From Variovorax guangxiensis (lineage in GTDB: Bacteria > Pseudomonadota > Gammaproteobacteria > Burkholderiales > Burkholderiaceae_C): a stretch of 64,000 nucleotides of DNA. The stretch lies in NCBI RefSeq assembly GCF_003952165.1, contig NZ_RXFT01000005.1:124001-188000 (forward strand). Direction: 5' to 3'. Position numbers and translations under genes: made by a program. The notes under the pieces were generated by a model. It worked only from the letters and a program-made list of their open reading frames with translations, ran no database searches and had not been told where the DNA came from. Shown in pieces: positions 21,460-30,126 of the stretch. How positions within the stretch are numbered: position 1 is the stretch's first letter; every line of letters starts with the position of its first letter.

Positions 21460-23253
21460 TCAGGAAGCGCAGGCCGCACGCAGCGCGGTGCGAAGCGCCT
21501 CCACGTCGCCGGGCGCGATCTCGCGCACGCCGCTCGGAGCGCCAAGGCCGCAGGCCGTCGATGCGACGACCGGAACGCCCGCCGCCACGGCCCGCAGCAG
21601 CGCGCGCGGTGCGTGCTCCACATGCGCGGGCAGCACCACCACATCGGCGCCGGCCAGCCAGTCGCCCTGCCAGTTCATGTGCTCGACGTGGCCGATGCCC
21701 TGCCAGAGCCGCGCATCGTCCGAGGCCGAGCCCAGCACACGCAGGCGGCACGGCCAGCCTTGCAGCGCCGCGGCGAGTTCGCGCGCGCCCTTGCGTGCCA
21801 GCGCGCTCGCGGCGAAGACGACGAGCGGAAGGTCTGGATTCGTGCGGGCAACGGCCTTGGCCCGAGGCAGCGCCCATTCCAGCTTCCGCAGCACCGCCAG
21901 CGGAGCCAGCGCCGCCAATTGCCGTGCAACTTCGGCATGCGGCGTGACGGTGACCGAAGCGCGGGCCAGCGCCATCGACTCCGCACGCACCAGCGAAGGA
22001 TCGGCACGGAAGTCGCGCAAGGTGGCGTCGTCGGGCCAGCGGCGGGAGGCCTCGTCCAGCCGCTGCTCGATCTCCGCCATCGGCAGCGCGCTGGCCAGCA
22101 CGACGACGTTGCGGCCATCGAGCGCCCCGAGGCGCTGCAGGTGCGGCAGCAGCGACTGCTCGACCACCAGCTGCGTGTGCTCCGGCTTCAGCCGAGCCGC
22201 GAAGGCCTGCGCGAGCCAGCGCTGGCCGTCGATCAGGCTGGCCTGCCGCCGCCCCGCCTGCCGCGCCCACAGCCGCAGCCACAGCGCACGGCGCAGGCTC
22301 GTGGCCCACAGTGCTTGTGAAGCCGCGGCCGCCGGCTCGCGATGCCAGCCCGTCGCGCTGCGGCGCCAGAAGGCGAGCCGCATCGGCACCGGCTGCATGC
22401 GCTGCGCGCGTGGATGCTCTTCGCGCAGGTAGCGCGCGAACTCCGGCGTCCATGCGTCGAGCAGCGCGACGGTGAGCCCCTGCGGCCCCACATCGACCTG
22501 CGGACGATGGCGGAAGCAGGCGGTCTGGTCGCAGCTGAGGCAGCCGCGCGCCACCGGCAATGCGGCTGCGGTTTCTTCGTTCGCGCGGCGCATGGTGACG
22601 GGCACAAATGGCGCAGAAGATGCACCACGGCTGCGGATGCGCAGCACCAGTTCCGCCCCGGTCAGCTCCACTTCGAGCCGCCATGCATGCCTGGCGCGCA
22701 CCTTGAGATCGATGTAGTTCCAGAACACGGTCGCGTCGACGGCATCCGAGCCCGGCTCGCCGGCCTGCTCGATGCGCGCCGTGTGCCCGTGCCGCTCCAC
22801 CAGCTCGAAGCCCGCGCGCGACGCCACGGTGGCAAGCGCATTCGACAGCTGGCACAGCCCGCCAGCCAGCGTCGGCACCACGCAGCCGCCGCGCAGCTCG
22901 CGGCCCTGCACGAAGCCGCGCCATGCGCCCGGCCTGCCCAGCTGGCGCCAGAAGCTCAGCACCTCACCGGCCGGGACCTCGACGGCATCGAAGGCGCCGC
23001 GCGCCACGCGCAGGTTCTGCACCTTGCCGGCCACGAGGGGGAATTCGTCCGCGCGGCCGTCGGTCCACAGGGGCGTGCGGTATTGGGCGAGCACGGGCGC
23101 GTCGGCCAGTGCGTGGCTTGTGCCGGCGGTCCACCGGCGGGCCGATGGCCGCAGCGTCTCGCGCAGCGCGTGGGCCGTGGCCAGCAGCCGCGAGCGCAGC
23201 CAGAAGTCGATCGCGTCGATGCGGCGCGGCGGCTGCCAGGCCTGCACGCTCAC
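21460..23253 (-). CDS. VanW domain fused to a glycosyltransferase-like domain
   Basis: A 597-residue two-domain protein. Residues about 75-215 are a VanW domain, with the hallmark GGLCQLSNALATVASRAGFE and ERHGHT; VanW is found in vancomycin-resistance loci with unknown activity. A cysteine cluster follows (C238-x2-C241-x4-C246). Residues about 340-597 resemble the C-terminal half of a GT-B glycosyltransferase, ending DVVVLPAHVEHAPRALLRAV and GVPVVAS, although the second Glu of the usual E-x7-E is Arg. The start GTG overlaps the DUF6891 stop (GTGA). It is probably cytoplasmic; no signal peptide is seen. Confidence 0.75.
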   Translation of the reverse strand: MSVQAWQPPRRIDAIDFWLRSRLLATAHALRETLRPSARRWTAGTSHALADAPVLAQYRTPLWTDGRADEFPLVAGKVQNLRVARGAFDAVEVPAGEVLSFWRQLGRPGAWRGFVQGRELRGGCVVPTLAGGLCQLSNALATVASRAGFELVERHGHTARIEQAGEPGSDAVDATVFWNYIDLKVRARHAWRLEVELTGAELVLRIRSRGASSAPFVPVTMRRANEETAAALPVARGCLSCDQTACFRHRPQVDVGPQGLTVALLDAWTPEFARYLREEHPRAQRMQPVPMRLAFWRRSATGWHREPAAAASQALWATSLRRALWLRLWARQAGRRQASLIDGQRWLAQAFAARLKPEHTQLVVEQSLLPHLQRLGALDGRNVVVLASALPMAEIEQRLDEASRRWPDDATLRDFRADPSLVRAESMALARASVTVTPHAEVARQLAALAPLAVLRKLEWALPRAKAVARTNPDLPLVVFAASALARKGARELAAALQGWPCRLRVLGSASDDARLWQGIGHVEHMNWQGDWLAGADVVVLPAHVEHAPRALLRAVAAGVPVVASTACGLGAPSGVREIAPGDVEALRTALRAACAS

Positions 23254-23855
23254 GCGGAGGGGCCTCGCTTGCGCCACTGGCCGAGGTCGGCTTCGATGCG
23301 CTCCTCGATGCTGCCGCTCCACTGCACGCCGAAACCGGCCGCGCGCAGCAGCTCGACGATGCGGCGGCCGACGGCCATGGTGTTGGCTTCGCGCTGCTCG
23401 ATCTCGGGAATCATCCCGCCGCTGAAGGCCAGGTGGAGGCGGCCGGTTCGCACCGCGCGTTCGAGATCCTGTGCGTGATAGAAGCAGCAGCCGCGGATGC
23501 CGGATTCCATGCGGCCCGCGGCACGCCATTGCTCGCGCACGTCGTCGTGGCCGTCGGCGAGCGTGTTGCCCGCGCGGTGCAGCGCGATGATCTTCTCGCT
23601 GCGCAGTTGCTCGAACACGGCTTCGAGCCGGTCGTATTCGGTCTGTTCGGGCCAGCCGGCCTCGGCGGCGCGCTTGGCGGCGCATGCGCTCGCGGCCTCG
23701 GCCTTGACCCAGGCGCGGTCCTCGTAGGTGATCTCGTCGGGATCGAGGTACTCGTCGGTGATCATCCACTCGACATCGGCATCGGGATGGAAGCCGCTCC
23801 ACACCAGGTCGTGGATGCGTCCGCGCGTGTCTTCTGGGTCGAGAGTAAGTGCCAT
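23250..23855 (-). CDS. DUF6891-like protein
   Basis: A 201-residue soluble, acidic protein. The block ALHRAGNTLADGHDDVREQW followed by GCCFYHAQDLERA resembles DUF6891, a family without known function. It begins an apparent operon with the VanW-GT gene, overlapping it by four bases. The ATG at 23855 gives a normal start (MALTLDPEDT); an ATG at 23891 adds twelve residues and has AGGA about 12 bases upstream, so the start is unsettled. Confidence 0.65.
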   Translation of the reverse strand: MALTLDPEDTRGRIHDLVWSGFHPDADVEWMITDEYLDPDEITYEDRAWVKAEAASACAAKRAAEAGWPEQTEYDRLEAVFEQLRSEKIIALHRAGNTLADGHDDVREQWRAAGRMESGIRGCCFYHAQDLERAVRTGRLHLAFSGGMIPEIEQREANTMAVGRRIVELLRAAGFGVQWSGSIEERIEADLGQWRKRGPSA

Positions 23856-24099
23856 GCGTGTTGTGCTGCCGCCTCGGCGGCAACGGGTCATGCTTTCTTT
23901 TTTCCTGGCGGAAGCGTGCTGGTATTTTCACCCGGGCGCACCACCATGGCGCAGTAATGCGAAAGCATGATGTCCTGGGCCACCCTTTCGCACCGCACCA
24001 TCATGAAGGATGCCTCAGGGCAAGGCAATGCGCCTTTAGGCGAAGGCAGCCCGGCCGGATGGCCTGCGCTGCGCGACTGGCTATGCTCGTCGGCTCTTC

Positions 24100-24756
24100 A
24101 TGCCCCAGCCCTCCTTTCCAGCCCCGCCGTTCGACGCACAGTCGCCCACCGCGTGGACCTCCGCCATGCCGCAGGCCACGGAGCGCGCGTCGAAGCCGGC
24201 CGCCGACTGGCTCGCGTGGCTGGTCGCGCTGGCGGTGCTGGTCTTCATGGCGGTGTTCGGCCTGCAGGCGATGCGCTGGTCGCTGGCAGGCGGCTGGCAT
24301 TGGCTCTGGATGCTGGTGGGGCTGCCGTTCTTCGGCGTCTTCTCTGTGCTGGCCGTGACGGCCGTCGCCGCGAGGCTGCGCGAGCGCCGCCGGGTGCGGG
24401 TGGCGCTGGAGAACATGTCGCTGGAGCGCGGGGAAGGCTTGCGCGTCGGCGAGCCGCTGGAGCTGCGCCTGCGCGCAACGGTACCCGCTGCGCAGGAAGG
24501 CGAGCGCACGGTGGCGCCGCAGCGCATCGCCATGCGACTGATGCTGCACCGCACGCTCGATGCTGCCGGCGAATGCTGCTGCGAGGCCATCGCCTCGCGC
24601 GAGGAGACACGTGACGGCCGGCTGCTCTACGAGTGCGAACTGCGCGCAGACCCCGGGCTCGACGCCCCGCAGTGGTCGGTCGAACTGCGCGACGCGGCTG
24701 ACGACACCGGCGCGCCCATCCTCACCGCCGCACTGCGGCGGCTGCCCGCGCGCTGA
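24100..24756 (+). CDS. Hypothetical membrane protein with two helices
   Basis: A 218-residue protein I do not recognise. A Pro-rich N terminus (1-35) precedes two close membrane helices (about 38-58 and 64-92) and a soluble domain of about 120 residues that is Arg-rich and has a beta-rich pattern (ELRLRATVP, MRLMLHRTLD, LLYECELRAD, WSVELRD). No ribosome site precedes the ATG; a TATGCT stretch ends eleven bases before it, so the message may be leaderless. An in-frame ATG at 24166 is an alternative. Confidence 0.6.
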   Translation: MPQPSFPAPPFDAQSPTAWTSAMPQATERASKPAADWLAWLVALAVLVFMAVFGLQAMRWSLAGGWHWLWMLVGLPFFGVFSVLAVTAVAARLRERRRVRVALENMSLERGEGLRVGEPLELRLRATVPAAQEGERTVAPQRIAMRLMLHRTLDAAGECCCEAIASREETRDGRLLYECELRADPGLDAPQWSVELRDAADDTGAPILTAALRRLPAR

Positions 24757-24771
24757 TCCTGAACACAGACG

Positions 24772-24810
24772 AAAAAAGGCCGGGCCATGCATTCCGCATG
24801 GCCCGGCCTT
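24772..24810 (-). terminator. Strong Rho-independent terminator
   Basis: A perfect 13-base stem (GGCCGGGCCATGC at 24778-24790 and its complement at 24796-24808) closes on a five-base loop. On the minus strand it is followed by six T residues, so it ends the gene at 24837-25217. On the plus strand it is followed by TTCTGTCTGT, so it may also stop the hypothetical gene ending at 24756. Confidence 0.9.
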
Positions 24811-24836
24811 CTGTCTGTCTTCAGCTCTGCAGCGGA

Positions 24837-25217
24837 TTACAGCGGCAGTGCGTCGCCGTGAGCGGCAGCGCGGGCTGCGGCGCGAACCGCGGCGCGGTCC
24901 ACCGAGCTGGCCACGATCGGGGCCACGCCGGACGAAGCGCCTTCGGCGTACGGGTCACCGCTGCGGGCGGCAGCCACGGCTTCGGCGCGAACGGCGGAAC
25001 GGCTGGCCGTCGAGACGATCGCCTGGGCCGGGCCGGCGTTGGCACCGGTGGCGTACGGGTTGGCGCTGTGCGCGGCAACCACGGCCTGGCTGGCGACGTC
25101 GGCGCGGCTGGCGGCCGAGGTCAGCTGGTGCACGCCTTCATAGGTTTCGGCGTGGGCAACGCCGGCGGCGGCCAGCAGGGCGAGGGAAACGGCGGAGAGG
25201 AGCTTCGAGTTGGTCAT
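24837..25217 (-). CDS. Small secreted Ala-rich repeat protein
   Basis: A 126-residue protein with a signal peptide (cleavage after AHA, residue 23). The mature part is three imperfect repeats of about 30 residues with the pattern S-R-x-x-V-x-x-x-A-V-A-A-x-S-x-[ND]-P-Y-A-x-G-A; the last is degraded. The function is unknown; the composition suggests a periplasmic or exported stress-type protein. GAAGGA lies upstream of the ATG and a strong terminator follows, so it is monocistronic and probably well expressed. Confidence 0.75.
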   Translation of the reverse strand: MTNSKLLSAVSLALLAAAGVAHAETYEGVHQLTSAASRADVASQAVVAAHSANPYATGANAGPAQAIVSTASRSAVRAEAVAAARSGDPYAEGASSGVAPIVASSVDRAAVRAAARAAAHGDALPL

Positions 25218-25304
25218 TTGGATGGGTCCTTCAATTGGTTCGGTTCTGGTTCTTGGTCTGGATCAGCTGAAGGGCTGGTCCATGGGAAGAATTGTGCGCC
25301 GTTA

Positions 25305-25324
25305 TCTAAGTAAAAACCCTTAGA
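25305..25324. promoter_or_regulatory. Inverted repeat in promoter region of the repeat protein
   Basis: TCTAAG (25305-25310) and CTTAGA (25319-25324) face each other across eight A-rich bases, about 90 bases upstream of the 25217 start. On the minus strand TTGTCT followed after 17 bases by TAACGG overlaps it and is a possible -35/-10 pair. It may be an operator, read as an inference only. Confidence 0.35.
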
Positions 25325-25403
25325 CAATGGAACCGCGGTGTTCACGCCACGGAAACAATCAACCGCCAGGAACGCAGATCATCGCCTGTCGTAGAGTCCC
25401 CGC

Positions 25404-25883
25404 ATGAGCGACCCGGCCCCCGCCCTTTCACCGATTTCGTCCCCCTGGGGCAGCCCCGGGACCGTGTTCGACCGGCTCGCGGGCGAATGGAGCCTGCGGC
25501 GCAACATCGAGGGCCAGGCCACCATGAGCGGCGTCGCCTCCTTCACGCCGCTCCAAACGGCCGACATGCTGAAGTACCGCGAGGAAGGCCGCATCCGCCT
25601 GGCCGACGGCAAGGAGTTCGACGGGCACCGCGAATACGTCTTCGAGCGTGCGCCGAACGGCTTCGTCGTGCACTTCGCCGAAACGCCGCCGCGCCTCTTC
25701 CACGCCATCGCCATCGTGCGCGACGGCGACACGCTCGCCGGTTCGGCCACGCACCTGTGCACGCCCGACACCTACGACAGCAGCTACCGCTTCCTGTCCG
25801 ACGGCTCATTCACGATCCGCCACGTGGTGCGGGGCCCGCGCAAGGGCTACCTCTCGGACACGGTCTTCAGCCGCCTGGGCTGA
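25404..25883 (+). CDS. DUF6314 family protein
   Basis: A 159-residue soluble protein whose opening (FDRLAGEWSLRRNIEGQATMSG) and later RLFHAIAI and DTYDSSYRFLSDGSFTIRHVVRGPRKGY fit DUF6314, a lipocalin-like barrel of unknown function. No ribosome site is seen; a -10-like TAGAGT ends six bases before the ATG, so transcription may begin at or near the start codon. It converges with bioY, ten bases apart. Confidence 0.75.
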   Translation: MSDPAPALSPISSPWGSPGTVFDRLAGEWSLRRNIEGQATMSGVASFTPLQTADMLKYREEGRIRLADGKEFDGHREYVFERAPNGFVVHFAETPPRLFHAIAIVRDGDTLAGSATHLCTPDTYDSSYRFLSDGSFTIRHVVRGPRKGYLSDTVFSRLG

Positions 25884-25893
25884 ACGAGGCCAT

Positions 25894-26487
25894 TCAGTCG
25901 CGGTCCAGCCGCCAGCCCGGCATGCCGCGCATCACCGTCTGCACGAGCATCGCGCAGATGCCGCACTTGATGAGGTCGCCCGGAATGAACACCAGCATGG
26001 CCAGCGCAGCCTGCGACAGCGACATGTGCGCGATCAACGAGAGCCCGACGATGCCGAAGGCGTAGACCACGCCGATCCCGCCGACCAGCGCCGAGAGAAA
26101 CGCCGCCGCCAGCAGCGGAAGGCCCGTCGCGCCGCCGATGCGGCGCACGGCCAGGCGCATCAGCAGGCCGCAGGCGAAGGCGCCGAACATCCAGCCGAAC
26201 AGGAAGCCGCCGGCCGGCGCCACGAACACGCTCAAGCCGCCACGGCCGCCGGGCAAGAGCGGCAGCCCCAGCGCCACCGCCAGCAGGAACAACGCGATGG
26301 CCAGGAAGCCCCGGCGAGGCCCGAGCAGGCAACCGGCGAGCATCACACCCAGCGACTGCAGCGTGATCGGCACGCCGAAAGGCAGGTCGATCTTGGGGAT
26401 CAGGCCGAACACCGCCATCAGCGCCGCGAAGAGCGCGATGTACGCCAGCGAACGGGAGGAAGCGAGGGAGCCTGAAGTGGTGGTCAT
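25894..26487 (-). CDS. bioY: Biotin ECF transporter S component
   Basis: A 197-residue membrane protein of the BioY family, which binds biotin at the inner membrane. Features are ITLQSLGVMLAGCLLGPRRG and GGRGGLSVFVAPAGGFLFGW, with about six helices. It is the last gene of bioM-bioN-bioY. There is no ribosome site before the ATG; instead a pyrimidine-rich stretch (minus strand of 26500-26524) lies in the 42-base gap after bioN. No biotin synthesis genes are in the window. Confidence 0.93.
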   Translation of the reverse strand: MTTTSGSLASSRSLAYIALFAALMAVFGLIPKIDLPFGVPITLQSLGVMLAGCLLGPRRGFLAIALFLLAVALGLPLLPGGRGGLSVFVAPAGGFLFGWMFGAFACGLLMRLAVRRIGGATGLPLLAAAFLSALVGGIGVVYAFGIVGLSLIAHMSLSQAALAMLVFIPGDLIKCGICAMLVQTVMRGMPGWRLDRD

Positions 26488-26529
26488 GGCGATGGCAATC
26501 GAGAAGAAGAAAAAAACGAAAAAAGAGGC

Positions 26530-27123
26530 TCAGCGTCCGAGCCGCGCGGCCAGCGCATCGGCCACGCGCTCCGCCGTCTGCAGCGTGCGGATGGTCAGCG
26601 GCGCCAGCAGCCGCAGCCCGCCGCCATGGCCCGAGCGCGCGCGGTAGGCGTCGTCCAGGCGCTGCCACTGCACATAGAAATTTTCGGCGAAGCGCAGCAT
26701 CAGGCCAAGGCCGAGCGCGATGCGCTCCGTGGGCACGCCCAGGCGCTGCAGCGGATGGAGCACGGCTTCGAGCACCGCCAGCAGGTCCTCGAAGCGCGTG
26801 GTGAGCGTGAGCATGAGCGCGAGCGTGGCCGCGCTGGCCAGCCGCAGCGCACTCGCCACGCCGAGCAGCGTGGTGCCCATTGCCCAGTGGAAGCCGACGA
26901 TCAGCCCGCCCGCGATGGCCACGCCGAGCAGCATGCGTATGCGCCGCCACGCCGGCCGGCCGAGCGACGCGAACCCCAGCAGCACCACCGCGCAGGCCAC
27001 CGCCAGATAGACAGGCCGCTCGACCAGCACCAGCAGAGTGCCGCACACCGACAGCACCGCGAGCTTCACCCACGCCGCAATCGCATGCAGCCACGTCGGC
27101 TGTTCCGAATAGAGGCTACGCAT
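26530..27123 (-). CDS. bioN: Biotin ECF transporter T component
   Basis: A 197-residue EcfT/CbiQ-family membrane protein, starting MRSLYSEQPTWLHAIAAWVKL. Helices lie in the first half, and the coupling segment with AxxxRxG-like motifs is at YRARSGHGG and DALAARLGR at the C terminus; these Ala-Arg-Gly motifs contact the ATPase. Its start overlaps the bioM stop by eight bases. Confidence 0.9.
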   Translation of the reverse strand: MRSLYSEQPTWLHAIAAWVKLAVLSVCGTLLVLVERPVYLAVACAVVLLGFASLGRPAWRRIRMLLGVAIAGGLIVGFHWAMGTTLLGVASALRLASAATLALMLTLTTRFEDLLAVLEAVLHPLQRLGVPTERIALGLGLMLRFAENFYVQWQRLDDAYRARSGHGGGLRLLAPLTIRTLQTAERVADALAARLGR

Positions 27124-27862
27124 GGCGCCCCCGCTCGGCCGCCGCGCGCTCGCGCACGTCTTCGGCATAGGCTTCGCAGATCTCCCGGCCCCGCCCGTCG
27201 GCGCGCACCCTGCCCTGTTCGAGCCACAGCACGCGCTCGAAGTCGTACACATGCTCCAGCAGGTGCGTGGACACGAGGATCTGGTGATCGCTCTCCTGCA
27301 GCTGCGCGGCCAGCCGCGCCTGGCTCAGCAGGTCGAGGCTGGCGAAGGGCTCGTCGAGCAGCAGCGTGGCCGGCTCGCTGATCTGCAGGGCCAGCAGGCA
27401 CACCTGCTGGCGCTGGCCCTGGCTCAGTTCGCTCACCGCGCGCCCGGCCCAGGCTTCGAGCCCGCGCCGCGCAAGGAAGTCGCGCGCCTGCTGCCGCGCC
27501 GCCTGCCGCGTCTCGCCGCGCGCCGTGAGGCTGAAGGCCAGTTCCTCGGCCACGGTCGGGAAGATGATCTGGTCGTCGGGGTTCTGGAACATCAGCCCCA
27601 CGTGCTTCGCGAGCTGGCCGCGGTCGGCCTGCGTGTCGCAGCCATGCACCACCACGCGCCCCTGCTCGGGCTGGTCGAGCCCGCTGATGAGGCGGAACAG
27701 GCTGCTCTTGCCCGCGCCGTTGTCGCCGACGAGGCCGATGCGCATCTCCTGCAGGTCGAGCGTCAGCCCCCCGAACACGCGGTGGCTGCCGCGCACCAGC
27801 GTCACCGCATCGAGGCGGATGCTGTGCGAAGAGACGGTTTCTGACGGGCTGGGCTGCGGCAA
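27116..27862 (-). CDS. bioM: Biotin ECF transporter ATPase
   Basis: An ABC ATPase of about 248 residues with Walker A GDNGAGKSS, Q-loop MFQNPDDQI (typical of ECF ATPases), signature LSQGQRQQ, Walker B LLLDEPFASLD and H-loop STHLLEH. It powers BioNY. The start is uncertain: no ATG lies ahead of the first strand, and the TTG at 27862 gives a sensible N terminus, while a GTG within the frame (VTLVRGS) would cut the first strand. It is the first gene of the operon. Confidence 0.88.
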   Translation of the reverse strand: MPQPSPSETVSSHSIRLDAVTLVRGSHRVFGGLTLDLQEMRIGLVGDNGAGKSSLFRLISGLDQPEQGRVVVHGCDTQADRGQLAKHVGLMFQNPDDQIIFPTVAEELAFSLTARGETRQAARQQARDFLARRGLEAWAGRAVSELSQGQRQQVCLLALQISEPATLLLDEPFASLDLLSQARLAAQLQESDHQILVSTHLLEHVYDFERVLWLEQGRVRADGRGREICEAYAEDVRERAAAERGRHA

Positions 27863-27915
27863 GGGGCGCCCACTGTACCCGAACCCGCCTGGCCGGCACG
27901 AGGTTCGGGCGAGGC

Positions 27916-28758
27916 TCAGGCCGTGGCGGGAAAGAGCGCGTTGAGCTCGCCCACCGACAGCATCCCCTCGCCCATCTTGCCGAAGCGGCCCTGCCCGAAG
28001 GCCTCGGCAGCGATGCGGTTCACCAGCCCCAGCGCCGACTGCAGCGGCCCGCAGCCCAGGCTGATGCGCCGCGCGCCGGCCTTCGCGAAGGCATCGGCCG
28101 ACGGCGCCCCCGCATAGCCCGCGTACACGTTGAGCGGCAGTGCCAGCGCGCCGGCCAGCCGCGCGATCTCGTCGGGGTCGGACATGCCCGGCACGAAGAT
28201 GCCGTCCGCGCCCGCCGCCGCGTAGAGCTTCGCGCGGCGCAGCGCCTCCTCGAAGCGTGCCACCGGGTCGTCCCATGGCACGAAGTACACGTCGGTGCGC
28301 GCGTTGATGAAGAAGCGCGCATCCAGCCCGCGGATGGCCGCGATGCGCTCGCGCAGCACCTCGGGCGATGCCAGCTCGCGCGTGCCGGGCCGGGTGCCGT
28401 CCTCGATGTTGATGCCGGCCGCGCCCATGCCGATCAGTTCGGCCACAACTTCGCGCACCGCCTGCGCGCTGTCGCCGAAGCCGCTCTCGATGTCCACGCT
28501 CACCGGCACACCCGCCACGCGGCAGATGCGCGCGCAGGCCGCGAGCAGTTCATCGACCGGCATGCGCTCGCCGTCGGCATAGCCCAGCGACCAGGCCATG
28601 CCCGCGCTGGTGGTGCCGATGGCGCCGGCCCCGGCGCGCTCGACGATGCGGGCGCTCGCGGCGTCCCATGCGTTGACCAGCACCAGCGGCGCGGGGCCGG
28701 CGTGCAGTCGGTGGAATGTTTCTGTCTTTTGCTGCGCGTCGCTGGCTCGCATGGTCAT
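27916..28758 (-). CDS. Isocitrate lyase/PEP mutase family protein
   Basis: A 280-residue TIM-barrel protein of the PEP mutase/isocitrate lyase superfamily. LVNAWDAASARIVERAG opens the barrel, followed by PVSVDIESGFGD (metal-binding Asp), GINIEDGT, FFINARTDVY and ADGIFVPGMSD. The loop that has KKCGH in true isocitrate lyases is GTRPGTRELA, as in oxaloacetate decarboxylase or carboxyphosphonoenolpyruvate-type relatives, so the reaction is uncertain. It sits upstream of the bioMNY genes, 53 bases away. Confidence 0.82.
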   Translation of the reverse strand: MTMRASDAQQKTETFHRLHAGPAPLVLVNAWDAASARIVERAGAGAIGTTSAGMAWSLGYADGERMPVDELLAACARICRVAGVPVSVDIESGFGDSAQAVREVVAELIGMGAAGINIEDGTRPGTRELASPEVLRERIAAIRGLDARFFINARTDVYFVPWDDPVARFEEALRRAKLYAAAGADGIFVPGMSDPDEIARLAGALALPLNVYAGYAGAPSADAFAKAGARRISLGCGPLQSALGLVNRIAAEAFGQGRFGKMGEGMLSVGELNALFPATA

Positions 28759-28830
28759 CCGTTCGGCAAGTTGAGGAATGACCGCAGCTTAGGAACGGCG
28801 CGGCGCGCCGGCTTGGAAAAAACTGCTATT

Positions 28831-30126
28831 TCATTTCACGCCGTAGCCGCGCGCCGCCCGCAGCGCGATCAGGCTCACCACTACGCCGAAGCCCACGTAG
28901 AACGCCGGCGCGATCTTGCTGCCGGTGGCGGTGATGAGCCAGGCGCTGATGAAGGGCGCGAAGCCGCCGAAGATCGCCACGCCGAAGCTGTAGCTCACCG
29001 ACAGCCCCGTGCCGCGCGTGGCCGCCGGGAAGAGCTCCGACATCGCCGCCGAGATCGGCCCCCAGTAGGCCGAGGCCACCACGCCCATCGCCGTGAGCGC
29101 CAGCATCAGCGCCGGCACCGAAGGATGGTTCACCAGCAGGTAGAAGAGCGGCACGATCATCACCAGCATGACCAGCGCCGCGGCGCGCATCACGGGAATG
29201 CGCCCGACGCGGTCCGACATGCTTCCGAACAGCGGCACCAGCACGAACTGCAGCACGCCGAACCAGAAGGTGCCCGCGAAGGCCATCGAAGGCGGCAGGC
29301 CCAGTTGCCGTACCGCGAAGGTGGGCATGAAGAGCCCCGTGTAGGCCACGATGGTCGCGAGGATGATGAGGCCCATCGCCGCCAGCGTGCGACCGCGCTG
29401 GTCGACCAGCGTGGCGCGCACCGGCGCGGCTTCCTGCGCGGCGCGCTTGAACTCCATGCCCTCGTCGAGATGGCGGCGGATGTACAGCCCCGCCGGCCCG
29501 ATCAGCAGGCCGAAGAAGAACGGGATGCGCCAGCCCCACGACAGCAGCTGCTCGGGCGTGAGCAGCGCGTTGAGCCCCATGCCGAAGCCGGCAGCCAGGA
29601 AGGTGGTGATGCCCTGGCTCGCGAACTGCCAGCTCGAGAAGAAGCCACGGCGGCGCGGGTCCTGCTCCGCCAGCAGCGCGGTGGCGCTGCCGAACTCGCC
29701 GCCCGCCGCGAAGCCCTGCAGCAGCCGCGCGAGGATCACCAGGCCCGGCGCCCACAGCCCGATCTGCGCGAAGGTGGGCGCCACCGCTATCAGCAGCGTG
29801 CCGCACAGCATCAGCGCCATCGACAGCGTCAGCGCGTTCTTGCGCCCCCTGGCGTCGGCGTACGCGCCCAGCACCAGCGAGCCGACGGGCCGCATCACGA
29901 AAGTCACGCCGAAGGTGCCCAGCGTGATGAGCAGCGACACGGTGTCGTTCTCGGCCGGGAAGAAGAGCTTGGAGATGGTGACGGCCAGAAAGCCGTAGAT
30001 CACGATCTCGAACCACTCCAGCGCATTGCCGATGGAGATGGCGGTGATGACCCTCAGTGTGCTCTGCCGGGAGGCCGGCCCGGCGGGTTCCGAGAGGTCG
30101 GCGGTGCGTGGGGCGATGGTGCTCAT
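28831..30126 (-). CDS. MHS-family MFS transporter
   Basis: A 431-residue permease of the metabolite:H+ symporter (MHS) branch, which imports organic acids such as citrate, oxoglutarate or shikimate. SIGNALEWFEIVIYG, GSLVLGAYADARGRK and LLQGFAAGGEFGSA are branch signatures, and twelve helices are expected. Its start overlaps the stop of the dimethylformamidase-like gene (ATGA), so it should import that operon's substrate. Confidence 0.9.
   Translation of the reverse strand: MSTIAPRTADLSEPAGPASRQSTLRVITAISIGNALEWFEIVIYGFLAVTISKLFFPAENDTVSLLITLGTFGVTFVMRPVGSLVLGAYADARGRKNALTLSMALMLCGTLLIAVAPTFAQIGLWAPGLVILARLLQGFAAGGEFGSATALLAEQDPRRRGFFSSWQFASQGITTFLAAGFGMGLNALLTPEQLLSWGWRIPFFFGLLIGPAGLYIRRHLDEGMEFKRAAQEAAPVRATLVDQRGRTLAAMGLIILATIVAYTGLFMPTFAVRQLGLPPSMAFAGTFWFGVLQFVLVPLFGSMSDRVGRIPVMRAAALVMLVMIVPLFYLLVNHPSVPALMLALTAMGVVASAYWGPISAAMSELFPAATRGTGLSVSYSFGVAIFGGFAPFISAWLITATGSKIAPAFYVGFGVVVSLIALRAARGYGVK

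Noticed and set aside
26400..27900. Riboswitch or BirA operator ahead of the biotin transporter genes
   Set aside because: No conserved riboswitch structure is known for biotin, and no BirA- or BioQ-like palindrome was seen near 27862.
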